From Flavobacterium sp. (GTDB taxonomy: Bacteria; Bacteroidota; Bacteroidia; Flavobacteriales; Flavobacteriaceae): a stretch of 8,578 nucleotides of DNA. Below, one piece after another: positions 1-7,317 of the stretch; the stretch's first letter is position 1; each line of letters begins with the position of its first letter. A program made the translations under genes and the position numbers. The notes beneath the pieces are model-generated. The model was not told the DNA's origin. It saw only the letters and a program-made list of their open reading frames with translations, and did not search any database. The stretch is from NCBI GenBank assembly GCA_012032075.1, contig JAAURU010000133.1:1-8578 (forward strand), given 5' to 3'.

Positions 1-172
1 ATTGAAGAATATTTGTCAAGTGGAACACTCAAGACATCGTTCGGTAGCCAATTTTCTATGTAATTTAATTGCAGGAATAATAGCTTACCAATTCCTTCCT
101 AAAAAACCTTCAATTAAATTTGACAAACTGGAAACCAATCAATTAGCCTTGTATTAATAATCGAACTCAGGT
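1..172 (+). mobile_element. IS982-family insertion sequence, 3' end (truncated by window edge)
   Basis: The window opens inside an insertion sequence. The visible part is the last 51 codons of its transposase (2-157) followed by a short non-coding tail containing tcgaactcaggt (161-172), which resembles the AC...GT-type termini I associate with IS982 elements. The right boundary is therefore placed at about 172, with an uncertainty of several bases because the left inverted repeat lies outside the window and no target duplication can be paired. It sits about 230 bases upstream of the first injection-system gene and so marks the left edge of the locus. Confidence 0.6.
2..157 (+). CDS. IS982-family transposase, C-terminal fragment (5' partial)
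   Basis: Reading from base 2 gives 51 residues ending at TAA 155-157. The peptide begins LKNICQVEHSRHRSVANF and continues with an NLIAGIIAYQFLPKKPSI segment. From memory, the EHSRHRS...NF...N...AY.F..KKPSI pattern is the typical C-terminal tail of Bacteroidota IS982-family DDE transposases, downstream of the last catalytic glutamate. The catalytic core is outside the window, so intactness cannot be judged. The enzyme would move its own element and has no role in the injection system. Family assignment rests on motif recall rather than a search. Confidence 0.72.
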   Translation: MKNICQVEHSRHRSVANFLCNLIAGIIAYQFLPKKPSIKFDKLETNQLALY

Positions 173-400
173 TAGGAGTAAAAACTGTTTCTTTGATTTT
201 TAGTAAAACTTTCGGATAGTAATGAATTTTAATTAAATCAAAACTCACAAAACAGGAAAAACCCCTTTCGTAATACAGGGAAAAATCCCCTTTCTATTCT
301 AGTGTATTTCCTTACAACTACTTGATTTTTTGTTGGTTAATTTGTATATCAATTTTAAATGCTTGGCGGTATAGCGAAATTGAAACTAAACAAAACAAAC
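173..400 (+). promoter_or_regulatory. Upstream leader and promoter region of the injection-system operon
   Basis: This non-coding stretch separates the IS end from the first operon gene and must hold the operon promoter unless transcription enters from the IS. It contains the 252-294 repeat and a TTAATTTG sequence (337-344), a loose match to the Bacteroidota -7 element TAnnTTTG. I could not pair that with a well-spaced -33 TTG box, so the exact promoter is not assigned. No terminator-like hairpin with a T-run is seen. The A-rich caaaacaaac just before ATG 401 is typical of Bacteroidota translation starts, which often lack a Shine-Dalgarno sequence. Confidence 0.4.
252..294. repeat. Imperfect direct repeat in the operon leader, candidate operator
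   Basis: Two near-identical units, acaggaaaaacccctttc (252-269) and acagggaaaaatcccctttc (275-294), lie 23 bases apart start to start. The second contains a perfect small inverted repeat, GGGA-AAAA-TCCC (278-289), and the first has a weaker version (gg-aaaaa-cc). These C/G clusters stand out in a leader that is otherwise almost all A and T. Spacing of about two helical turns and position ~105-150 bases upstream of the first gene suggest a site for a dimeric or tandem-bound transcription factor. The repeat is directly visible; its function is inferred. Confidence 0.5.
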
Positions 401-1060
401 ATGGATTTAAAAGTAGTTATAGAACAATTAAGTAAATTAATTGACCCAACTGAAGTAGTAATTGATATTACTAATATTGCTACACTTAATGATGGGGATG
501 AATTTTTAGAATCCAAAACTCCTATTGTTTTATCTATTGTTAATATTGAAGAGGATAAGACCCAAAAAAATCAATCAGTTTATATTTCTAGTACAAATAA
601 TCAAACTAGCATTTCTCGCTACGAACAACCTACACAACATTTAATTCTATCGCTTTTATTTAGTTCTTACAATAAAGATTTATCGAAGTATTTAGATGGA
701 ATTGATAAGCTGAAAATTATTATTAATTTCTTCCAGCAAAACAAATCTTTTTACTATAAAAATGATGATAGTGAGCTAATTACCCGCGCAGCTTTTTTAG
801 CTAAAACAGAAGTTGAAAAAGAAGAGTATGATAAAATTACTATGGAATATATTAGTTTAAGCATGGAACAATTAAATCAAATGTGGTCTTACTTAGGTTC
901 AAAATACATGCCCTCTGTTTTGTATAAAATGCGATTGTGCATGATTCAAAGTACAACTACTGTAGATGAAACGGTAATTAATAAAGTGACAATTAATCTT
1001 TGGGAAAACGATAAAAATAATCCTATAGGATTACTGGAAACTCAAGAAATTGATTCATAA
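401..1060 (+). CDS. DUF4255 family protein (Pvc16 N-terminal-like), first gene of the CIS operon
   Basis: This 219-residue protein belongs to the DUF4255 family found in nearly all AFP/PVC/MAC-like contractile injection systems, where the Pvc16/Afp16 relative is linked to termination of tube and sheath growth at the distal end. Visible family hallmarks are an N-terminal helix (VVIEQLSKLI), the strand IVLSIVNIEED, the central QHLILSLLFSSYNKDLSKYLDG and the C-terminal MWSYLGSKYMPSVLYKMRLCM block. The reading frame also allows an ATG at 359, but the 14 extra residues (MLGGIAKLKLNKTN) do not look like the family and the second ATG at 401 has the A-rich leader expected, so 401 is preferred. It is 40 bases upstream of the sheath gene, probably co-transcribed. 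In AFP and PVC the equivalent is the last gene; a leading position is what I recall for Bacteroidota clusters. Confidence 0.85.
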   Translation: MDLKVVIEQLSKLIDPTEVVIDITNIATLNDGDEFLESKTPIVLSIVNIEEDKTQKNQSVYISSTNNQTSISRYEQPTQHLILSLLFSSYNKDLSKYLDGIDKLKIIINFFQQNKSFYYKNDDSELITRAAFLAKTEVEKEEYDKITMEYISLSMEQLNQMWSYLGSKYMPSVLYKMRLCMIQSTTTVDETVINKVTINLWENDKNNPIGLLETQEIDS

Positions 1061-1100
1061 AGGAATAAAGAAAAAAATATAAACAATAAATAAAAACGTC

Positions 1101-3017
1101 ATGAATGTAAGTTCTCTTAAAACACCCGGAGTATATATCAATGAGATTGATGCATTTCCACCTTCTGTTGCACAAGTTGCAACTGCTGTTCCTGCTTTTA
1201 TAGGATATACCGAAAAAGGACCATTAGTACCTACTCGAATTTCTTCTTTACTTGAATTTCAACAAATTTTTGGTGGGGCACCAAATCCAGATAACTTAAC
1301 CATAAATATAGGTTCTAATATTTATCAAGTAGCCGAAAGTAAATTTAAGTTATATAATAGTTTAACCTTGTTTTATGCTAATGGAGGAGGTGTGTGTTAT
1401 ATAGTATCGATAGGTCAATTTTCAAGCAATCCAACTTTTGGTTCTGCAAACGATTTTACAGCAGGATTAAATTTATTACGAAATTTTGATGAGCCTACGC
1501 TATTGGTTTCACCAGATGCTGTGAATTTATCTGCTGATAATCTTGCTGCTCTTCAACAACAAATGTTACTACAATGTAGTGATTTAATGGATCGTTTTTC
1601 AGTATTTGATGTTAAACCCATTACAGAAGTTAACAAAAGTAATTTAATAGCTAGTAGTGAAAGTTTTAGAGATAAAGTAGGCAACATGAACCTTAAGTAT
1701 GGGGCTAGTTATTATCCAGATTTACAAATGAATTCTAACTATAGTTTTAGATTTAGTAAAATAGATGCACAAGTTAATTTTGCTAGTATTTACGCTTCTG
1801 ATCCAATTGTTTTACCATTAATTACAAAGTTTAAAACGCAATATGATATTGTGTATAAGCCAACTGCAGTTAAAGGAATTGTTTTCCAATGGAATGAGGC
1901 TTCTTTTCAATCTACTAAGGATAAAGTAATTATAGCCAATGATTTTACAAATACTAATGCTTACTTTGTAAAGTTAGTAAACCTATTAGGGAAACTAGGA
2001 AAAACATCCATTATTTCTGATAGTGATTTGAAAACCTATGTTGAAAATGTTATTGCTACTTCTTTACGTCCTTATTTGCAAAGTTTAATCGATTTTAAAG
2101 CTGTTTATAACACTTTGTTAGATCCAGCCACTAATGCTGTTTTTGTAGTAGGTAAACAAATAAGTACTACAATAGTAGTTGCCGATTTTGAAGCGATTTG
2201 GGGAACACTTGCTGTTTCTGCACCAAATCCTTATACAGGATTATTAGAAACAAGTACTCCTTTAATTGCCGATTTGAATAAAATACAATTAGCATTAGAT
2301 AAATTAAGAACGGGTATTCTTGCAGCCATGAATAGTGGTATGACTTCTATTGAAAATTATATTGAGCAACAAGAAAATACCTTAATAGCAAATATGCCCT
2401 TGTATGCCGAAATTATAGCAAAACTATCAGTTTCGATGAATACTGTTCCACCATCTGGAGCAATTGCAGGAATTTATGCTAAAACAGATGCTACAAGAGG
2501 CGTTTGGAAATCTCCTGCAAATGTTAGCATTAATGGTATTATAGGTTTAACCGATGATATTAATGATGCGAATCAAGAAGACATGAATATTCATGAAACG
2601 GGTAAATCAATTAATGCTATTAGAAAATTTACTGGGAAAGGATTTATGGTATGGGGAGGAAGAACTTTAGCGGGTAATTCAAACGACTGGAGATATATTA
2701 ATGTAAGACGTTTGGCTAACATGATTGAAGAATCGGTTAAAAAAGCCTGTATGCAATTTGTATTTGAGCCTAACGTATCACTTACTTGGGTAAGTGTAAA
2801 AGGTATGATAGATAATTATTTAACCACTTTATGGAAAGATGGAGCACTTGCAGGAGGAAAACCAGAGCATGCTTTCTTTGTTTCTATAGGGTTAAATGAA
2901 ACCATGTCGGCTCAAGATATTTTAGAAGGTAGAATGATAGTAAAAATAGGCTATGCTCCTTCAAGACCTGCAGAGTTTATCATACTTGAATTTAAACAAA
3001 TGCAACAAAAATCATAA
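1101..3017 (+). CDS. Contractile tail sheath protein (Pvc2/3/4-like, gp18 family)
   Basis: This 638-residue protein is the contractile sheath that surrounds the tube and shortens to drive it into a target. The N-terminus LKTPGVYINEIDAFPPSVA (residues ~6-24), followed by VPAFIGYTEKG, is the classic sheath signature. The C-terminal third has GIYAKTDATRGVWKSPAN, INAIRKFTGKGFMVWGGRTL, WRYINVRRLANMIEESV and a final IVKIGYAPSRPAEFIILEF, the conserved core and interlocking C-terminal arm. Between about residues 208 and 440 (after KYGASYYPD and before TVPPSGAIAG) there is a large extra region of low conservation, likely an outward-facing domain, which explains the length compared with roughly 350-500 residues for AFP/PVC sheaths. 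It is the only sheath gene in the window, whereas AFP and PVC carry three. The start ATG 1101 is fixed by the signature; the frame is intact. Confidence 0.97.
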   Translation: MNVSSLKTPGVYINEIDAFPPSVAQVATAVPAFIGYTEKGPLVPTRISSLLEFQQIFGGAPNPDNLTINIGSNIYQVAESKFKLYNSLTLFYANGGGVCYIVSIGQFSSNPTFGSANDFTAGLNLLRNFDEPTLLVSPDAVNLSADNLAALQQQMLLQCSDLMDRFSVFDVKPITEVNKSNLIASSESFRDKVGNMNLKYGASYYPDLQMNSNYSFRFSKIDAQVNFASIYASDPIVLPLITKFKTQYDIVYKPTAVKGIVFQWNEASFQSTKDKVIIANDFTNTNAYFVKLVNLLGKLGKTSIISDSDLKTYVENVIATSLRPYLQSLIDFKAVYNTLLDPATNAVFVVGKQISTTIVVADFEAIWGTLAVSAPNPYTGLLETSTPLIADLNKIQLALDKLRTGILAAMNSGMTSIENYIEQQENTLIANMPLYAEIIAKLSVSMNTVPPSGAIAGIYAKTDATRGVWKSPANVSINGIIGLTDDINDANQEDMNIHETGKSINAIRKFTGKGFMVWGGRTLAGNSNDWRYINVRRLANMIEESVKKACMQFVFEPNVSLTWVSVKGMIDNYLTTLWKDGALAGGKPEHAFFVSIGLNETMSAQDILEGRMIVKIGYAPSRPAEFIILEFKQMQQKS

Positions 3018-3048
3018 CAATTAGTGTTTAACTTTAAAATATAAGATT

Positions 3049-3487
3049 ATGCCAAATACAAATTTTCCACTACCGAAGTTTCACTTTAGTGTACAATGGG
3101 GAGGTGCAAAAATAGCCTTTACAGAAGTTTCAGGCTTAAACAAAGAAATGGATGTTATAGAACATCGTGTAGGATCGAGTCCAAATTTTTCAAAGAAAAA
3201 ATGCCAGGCATGCATAAGCTGAGCAACATCACTTTAAAAGAGGAGTTTTCTTGGGAGATAATGAGTTTTTTGATTGGTACAATACAGTAGCTCAAAATAC
3301 AGTAGAAAAAAGAACCATTATAATTTCTCTTTTAGATGAAAACCAAGCCCCTAGAGTGGTTTGGACTGTTAATGATTGCTTTATCGTATCCTTAAAATGT
3401 ACCGATTTAAAATCGGATGCAAACGAAGCAGCAATTGATACTGTTGAAGTAGCCAATCATGGTTTTACAATAGAATATAAAGCGTAA
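3049..3487 (+). CDS. Tail tube protein, first copy (Pvc1-like, T4 gp19 family), with two apparent frameshifts
   Basis: This is the major inner-tube subunit (Hcp/gp19 fold) that polymerises inside the sheath. The start at ATG 3049 gives MPNTNFPLPKFHFSVQWGG and then FTEVSGLNKEMDVIEHR, the standard N-terminus. The frame then breaks twice. Adding one A to the A6 run at 3196-3201 and one A to the A4 run at 3236-3239 gives FSKKKMPGMHKLSNITLKRG continuing into VFLGDNEFFDWYNT, the family's most conserved block (TLKRGV...G...F..W). The last part, TIIISLLDENQAP...VVWTVNDCF...DTVEVANHGF, ends at TAA 3485-3487. The repaired product is 146 residues, the usual tube length. Unrepaired, the reading frames are 3049-3222, a middle frame around 3200-3245, and 3251-3487. 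It lies 31 bases after the sheath and 5 bases before the second tube gene. Confidence 0.93.
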
Positions 3488-3492
3488 TTACC

Positions 3493-3951
3493 ATGCCAAG
3501 TAACAATCCCATAGTAGGTTTTCACTTTTCAGTCATTTTTGAATTGGTTCCTCAATTTTCAATTGATACAAAATTTCAAAGCGTGAACGGTTTAAAAGTT
3601 ACTATGGAAACAGAATCCTATACAGAAGGGGGACAAAATAGATTCAAACACAATTTCCCGCTTCGTTCTGGATATCAAGATTTGGTACTTAAAAGAGGTT
3701 TAACATCCGATTTGTCGGGTTTGTCCATGTGGTGCAATCAGGCATTGGAAGACTTTATTTTTTATCCGGCTAACATAGTGATTTCGTTACTTAATGAAAA
3801 TGGGAATCCCATTAAAGTTTGGTATGTATCACATGCTATTCCAGTAAGTTATGAGTTTAGCGACTTTAATGCAGAGGAAAATAAGTTTGTAATTGAGACG
3901 ATTACATTACGATATAACTTCTTTAAAGAATTACCAGTTCCAAATTTTTAA
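3493..3951 (+). CDS. Tail tube protein, second copy (Pvc5-like, gp19 family)
   Basis: This intact 152-residue tube-family protein is divergent from the preceding one. It starts PIVGFHFSVIFELVP and has FQSVNGLKV, an acidic/polar TESYTEGGQNRFKHNFP loop, LVLKRGLTSDLSGLSMWCNQ (the gp19 K-R-G motif and helix) and the closing strands VISLLNENGNPIKVWYVSHAIPVSYEFSDFNAEENKFVIETITLRY. In AFP/PVC a second tube-like protein, Pvc5, forms the layer joining the main tube to the Pvc7 adaptor and spike, and the gene order here (tube, tube, small protein, LysM protein, spike) matches that role. ATG 3493 follows the first tube stop by 5 bases, so translation is probably coupled. Confidence 0.93.
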   Translation: MPSNNPIVGFHFSVIFELVPQFSIDTKFQSVNGLKVTMETESYTEGGQNRFKHNFPLRSGYQDLVLKRGLTSDLSGLSMWCNQALEDFIFYPANIVISLLNENGNPIKVWYVSHAIPVSYEFSDFNAEENKFVIETITLRYNFFKELPVPNF

Positions 3952-3961
3952 TAAAAAGAGT

Positions 3962-4138
3962 ATGGCAATAGTAATTAAAGAATTACGAATAAAGGTAAAT
4001 GTAATAGAAGAAACTGATGATTCTTTTCATTTGAATCAAAAAGTGAGTTCGGTTAAATTAAGCGAAATGAAAACAGCTATTTTGAATGAATGTATAACTA
4101 AAGTAATGGAGAAAATTAAAGAAAAAGCAGAAAGATGA
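3962..4138 (+). CDS. Small DUF5908 family protein (Pvc6-like)
   Basis: This 58-residue protein, MAIVIKELRIKVNVIEE...AER, starts at ATG 3962. The opening I.IKEL.IK..V strand followed by a polar linker and a C-terminal helix (LNECITKVMEKIKEKAER) is the pattern of DUF5908, a small family found between the tube and LysM-adaptor genes in Bacteroidota injection systems, in the slot of pvc6/afp6. Its role is not established. The position suggests a small baseplate or assembly component. Its TGA stop overlaps the next gene's ATG (ATGA at 4135-4138), a clear sign of translational coupling. Confidence 0.75.
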   Translation: MAIVIKELRIKVNVIEETDDSFHLNQKVSSVKLSEMKTAILNECITKVMEKIKEKAER

Positions 4139-4903
4139 TACAGGGACTTTTTGGTATTATAGATAAAATGCGAATTGAGGTTTTTCCTACCAAAGAATAT
4201 ATAGAACCTCCTAAAAAACCATTTTTGTTCAGTTAAATCCTGAAAAATATTCCATGCGTCACACTGTCGATTTTTGTGAAGGTCAAGCATTAGGAACTTC
4301 AGGAACCGATTTACGTTTTAATAGAATTGAAGGGGAAGAAGTAAATTTTGAATTTTTCTTTGATAGTTCGGGCATTGTGCCACCAGGAAAAATTAAAGAT
4401 GGCAAGGGAGAAGAATCATTGCTTGATGTAGTAGGTGATATTGCTAATACTTTAAAACCTGCTATTGTAAATCCTTTTGGAGAAGTGGAAACAGTAGAAA
4501 AAGAAGTGGAGGAGTTTAAAAACTTATTGATGGGTTATGATGGAGACACACATCAAACTGCTTATTTGAAATTGCTTTGGGGTGGTTATAGTTTGAGTTG
4601 TCGTTTAAAAAGTATGGACATTGATTACACACTTTTTAGAAAAGATGGAAGACCTATTCGTGCCAAAGTAAAATGTGTTTTTAAAGGTACTATTGATTAT
4701 AAGTTAATGGTTGCCAAAGAGAACAAAAATTCACCTGATTTAACCCATGAAAGAGTCATTAATATGAATGATAATTTAGCTTTACTCTCTGAATCCATAT
4801 ATGAAAACAAAACGTTTTATATAGATGTTGCTAAGAAAAATAAACTATTAAGTTTTAGACAATTAAATACGGGTCAAAAATAAAGTTTCCACCTATTAAA
4901 TAA
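4135..4903 (+). CDS. LysM-domain tube-baseplate adaptor (Pvc7-like), with two apparent frameshifts
   Basis: This is the adaptor that in AFP/PVC particles links the tube to the central spike and baseplate (CIS tube protein with LysM-like tail). It starts at ATG 4135 inside the ATGA overlap: MIQGLFGIIDKMRIEVFPT. A missing T in the T5 run at 4222-4226 hides the conserved PFFVQLNPEKYSMRHTV, which reappears once T6 is restored. The middle has GGYSLSCRLKSMDIDYTLFRKDGRPIRAKVKCVF, a strong family block. The C-terminus, NSPDLTHERVINMNDNLALL...IYENKTFYIDVAKKNKLLSFRQL, is the LysM-like region. The stop at 4881-4883 appears premature: adding one A to the A5 run at 4876-4880 extends it to LNTGQKIKFPPIK, the expected ending, with a stop at 4901-4903. 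Repaired length is 256 residues. Without repair the readable pieces are 4135-4236 and 4254-4883. Confidence 0.92.
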
Positions 4904-4908
4904 TCATT

Positions 4909-6589
4909 ATGGCAACTGTAAAACCTTTCTTTCCTACAGAGACATTACTAAAGCTAGAATTTTTAATTAATAATGAAAATACGGGTTTAGATAGTTTAAT
5001 GACAGAAGCTAAAGTGCATTTTGAATTGAATAAGATTCCTTTTGCAAAATTTACTTTTATTGCTTCTCATGAAGGTGTAGAAGGGGAAGAAGCTTTGCCT
5101 ATAGATTCTTTAACACGAAATCCAGATGATGCACCATTAGATATAGAAGTTAAAGTAACTTTTGAAAACGAATCTAAAACCTTGTTTAAAGGAATTATTA
5201 AATCGTTAGATAAACGGCATGAAAATAATCAAATAGTTGCTAAAATTGAATGTAAGGATATAGCCTTACGTTTGTCTCAATCTTCCACTGAAGCAGAAAA
5301 TAACAATCAAACTTTTGAGGATAAGTTGACTGCGTTCACGAGCGATTTAACGCTTAGTTCAAATTTAACAGGACAAGAATGGGGACAAGAAAATATAACG
5401 CACAACAATACAACTGTTCCTTGGGATTATCTTATTGGATTTTTAGATTCTATAGGAATGATGGTAGCTTTAAGAAATGCAGAATTTACTGGAATTGACA
5501 TTCTTAAAACGGAAAAAGAGCCAGTTTATATGGCAGAAAACGGTATTAATGTATTTGCTTTTACAGGAAGATTAGATGCTGAAATGAGACGATCTCAAGT
5601 AACCATAGAACGATGGGATATTGAGAATCAAGAAACGGTTCGTGTTTCTGCCTCACAAAGTACCTCTGAAAATCCTCACACCATTCGGTTGAGTGAAACG
5701 GTGCTTCAAGATACTACTTTAGAACGAGTGGCAAAGACGATTATAGAGAAAAGTAATATAGCCTCTATCATGGGAACGGTTACTACTTTGGTAATTTGAT
5801 TGCTAAAGCAGGAGATTATATCACCTTTAATAAAGTAAATCCAGAAATTGATAATAAAACCTTATTGATTACTCAGGAGGAGCATACTTTTGAAAACGGT
5901 TGTTGGAAAACAGTATATAATTATGGTTTAGAAAACGAACGCACTTTTACACAAAATACAACACCAGGTCTCAATAATACACATGCAGAAATAGGGCAAT
6001 CAAATAGTATAAATGGGTTACAAATAGGAGTTGTTACAAAAATAGTTGAAGACCCTAACAACCAGTTTCGAATTAAAGTAAGGTTAACACAATTATCTGA
6101 AAGTGGTGAAGGAGTTTGGGCAAGATTAGCCACTTTGAATGCATCAAGTAATATGGGAAGTTATTTTATTCCAAGTATTAACGATGAGGTTATTGTGGGT
6201 TGTTTAAATAATAATCCAGATACACCTATAATTCTAGGTAGTTTGTACAGTAGCAATAAAGCCATGCCTTATCCAATTGAAGAAAATAATTATAAGAAAG
6301 GTTTTGTTACTAAAGAAGAAACTAGAATTATCATGGACGATGAAAAAAGAGTATCGAATTGAGTACTAAAAAAGGAAATATTTTAACGATAAGCGACGAC
6401 TTAAAAGGGATTGTAATAGAAGATGAAAATAAAAACAAAATTACCATGAATGATCAAGGGATTACTATTGAAAGTTGCAAAGATTTTAATGTAAAAGCAA
6501 CAGGGAACATAAAAATTGAAGGAGTTAATGTAAATGTAGAAGGTAGTGGAAATATGGTATTAAAAGGAGCAATGATAAATATAAATTAA
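4909..6589 (+). CDS. vgrG: VgrG-like central spike protein (Pvc8-like), with two apparent frameshifts
   Basis: This is the trimeric spike at the tube tip, equivalent to VgrG or phage gp27-gp5. The start is ATG 4909 (MATVKPFFPTETLLKLEFLI), 5 bases after the repaired adaptor stop. Residues ~1-360 are the gp27-like part, with KTLFKGIIKSLDKRHENN and RRSQVTIERWD. An OB-fold begins near residue 369 (GLQIGVVTKIVEDPNNQFRI, then GSYFIPSINDEVIVGC and PIILGSLYSS). The last ~90 residues, with KGNILTISDDLKGIVIEDE and repeating NVKATGNIKIEGVNVNVEG strands, form the gp5-type beta-helix. Two breaks interrupt it: restoring one T at 5787-5789 joins IMGTVTTFGNLIAKAGDYI, and restoring one A in the A6 run at 6343-6348 joins DDEKKSIELSTKKGN. 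Repaired length is 560 residues. Uncorrected pieces are 4909-5799, about 5790-6362 and about 6349-6589. No C-terminal toxin extension is present. Confidence 0.94.
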
Positions 6590-6590
6590 T

Positions 6591-6881
6591 ATGGCAGCCG
6601 CAGCAAGAATAACAGATATGCACACTTGTCCTCTAGTTAATGGAACGGTACCTCATGTAGGTGGGCCATTATTACCAGGGTCAAATAGTACAGTATTAAT
6701 AGGAGGTTTACCTGCATCAATTGTAGGAGATAGTTGTGTTTGTACTGGACCTACAGATTCTCTATCTGTAGGTTCATCTACAGTATCAATTGCTGGAAGT
6801 CCAGCTGTTAGAATGGGAGATGCAACTGCACATGGAGGTGTTGTAGTGGCTGGTTGCCCTACAGTAATAATTGGAGGATAA
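6591..6881 (+). CDS. PAAR-domain spike tip protein (Pvc10-like position)
   Basis: This 96-residue PAAR protein caps the spike and sharpens it. It has two PAAR-like repeats, LPASIVGD (residues 40-47) and SPAVRMGD (70-77), and glycine-rich short strands ending CPTVIIGG. His11, His22, His81 and Cys89 are candidate zinc ligands, matching the three-His/one-Cys site of the family; Cys13, Cys49 and Cys51 are additional cysteines. It is only a single PAAR domain with no N- or C-terminal toxin, so it is a structural tip rather than an effector carrier. ATG 6591 is one base after the spike stop codon, indicating tight coupling with its binding partner. Confidence 0.95.
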   Translation: MAAAARITDMHTCPLVNGTVPHVGGPLLPGSNSTVLIGGLPASIVGDSCVCTGPTDSLSVGSSTVSIAGSPAVRMGDATAHGGVVVAGCPTVIIGG

Positions 6882-6891
6882 AATAAAAGTA

Positions 6892-7311
6892 ATGGAAGAT
6901 AAATCATTTTTAGGGACAGGTTGGGGATTTCCACCCACATTTAAAAATCAATCAGGTACAATTGAAATGGTTTCTAGCGAAGTAGATATTTTTCAAAGTT
7001 TACATATTTTGCTTACTACTCAATTAAAGGAAAGAGTTATGCGCTCTGATTATGGGTGTGATTTAAGTGCTCTACTATATGAAAACATAACTATTACTTT
7101 ATTAACAAAAATTAAAGGAATAATTCAAAATGCAATACTCAAATATGAGCCACGAATTGATTTACTAGATGTCGATTTTAGATCGGGAGAAACTGAAATC
7201 AATAATGGTGTAATATATATTGAGGTTGTTTATAGAATAAGAGCTACAAATTCAAGAAAGAATTATGTGTTCCCTTATTATTTAGAAGAAGGAACGTTTG
7301 TCAAAAAATAA
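6892..7311 (+). CDS. gp25-like baseplate wedge protein (Pvc9-like)
   Basis: This 139-residue member of the GPW/gp25 family forms the inner baseplate and nucleates the sheath. It starts MEDKSFLGTGWGFPPTF, then SEVDIFQSLHILLTTQLKERVMRSDYGCDL with the family's E-R-(x)n-Y/F-G-C core, and LLDVDFRSG...NGVIYIEVVYRIRATNSRKNYVFPYYL. The frame opens upstream at 6871, but those residues overlap the PAAR end and are not family-like, so ATG 6892, 10 bases after the PAAR stop, is chosen. It is intact and followed 6 bases later by the Pvc11-like gene, the usual baseplate partner. Confidence 0.95.
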   Translation: MEDKSFLGTGWGFPPTFKNQSGTIEMVSSEVDIFQSLHILLTTQLKERVMRSDYGCDLSALLYENITITLLTKIKGIIQNAILKYEPRIDLLDVDFRSGETEINNGVIYIEVVYRIRATNSRKNYVFPYYLEEGTFVKK

Positions 7312-7317
7312 ATACAA

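Noticed and set aside
278..294. Rho-independent terminator at the GGGA-AAAA-TCCC hairpin
   Set aside because: The stem is only four base pairs and is followed by just three T residues, so it is too weak for a terminator. It also recurs imperfectly upstream as a direct repeat, which fits an operator better.
3096..3290. Stand-alone 64-residue protein in the tube gene
   Set aside because: Only its middle (MPGMHKLSNITLK) is meaningful. It is the middle third of the frameshifted tube gene read out of phase at both ends.
4036..4290. Minus-strand open frame of 84 codons across the DUF5908/LysM junction
   Set aside because: It runs antisense to two recognisable coupled genes, has no family resemblance and exists only because the plus-strand frames are A/T-rich.
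5921..6133. Minus-strand open frame opposite the spike OB-fold
   Set aside because: It is antisense to conserved VgrG-like sequence and has no start context or recognisable content.
3196..6348. Programmed ribosomal frameshifting at the A and T runs
   Set aside because: Programmed shifts would be expected at one site per gene with a slippery heptamer and a downstream structure. Here there are seven sites of the same sign at ordinary short runs, including essential structural genes that are not known to use it.
6591..6881. PAAR-linked toxin
   Set aside because: The protein is one PAAR domain of normal length with no extension, and the next gene is a gp25 baseplate protein rather than an effector and immunity pair.
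6653..6940. Minus-strand open frame opposite the PAAR gene
   Set aside because: The PAAR gene on the plus strand is unambiguous. The antisense frame is a shadow of its repetitive glycine and proline codons.
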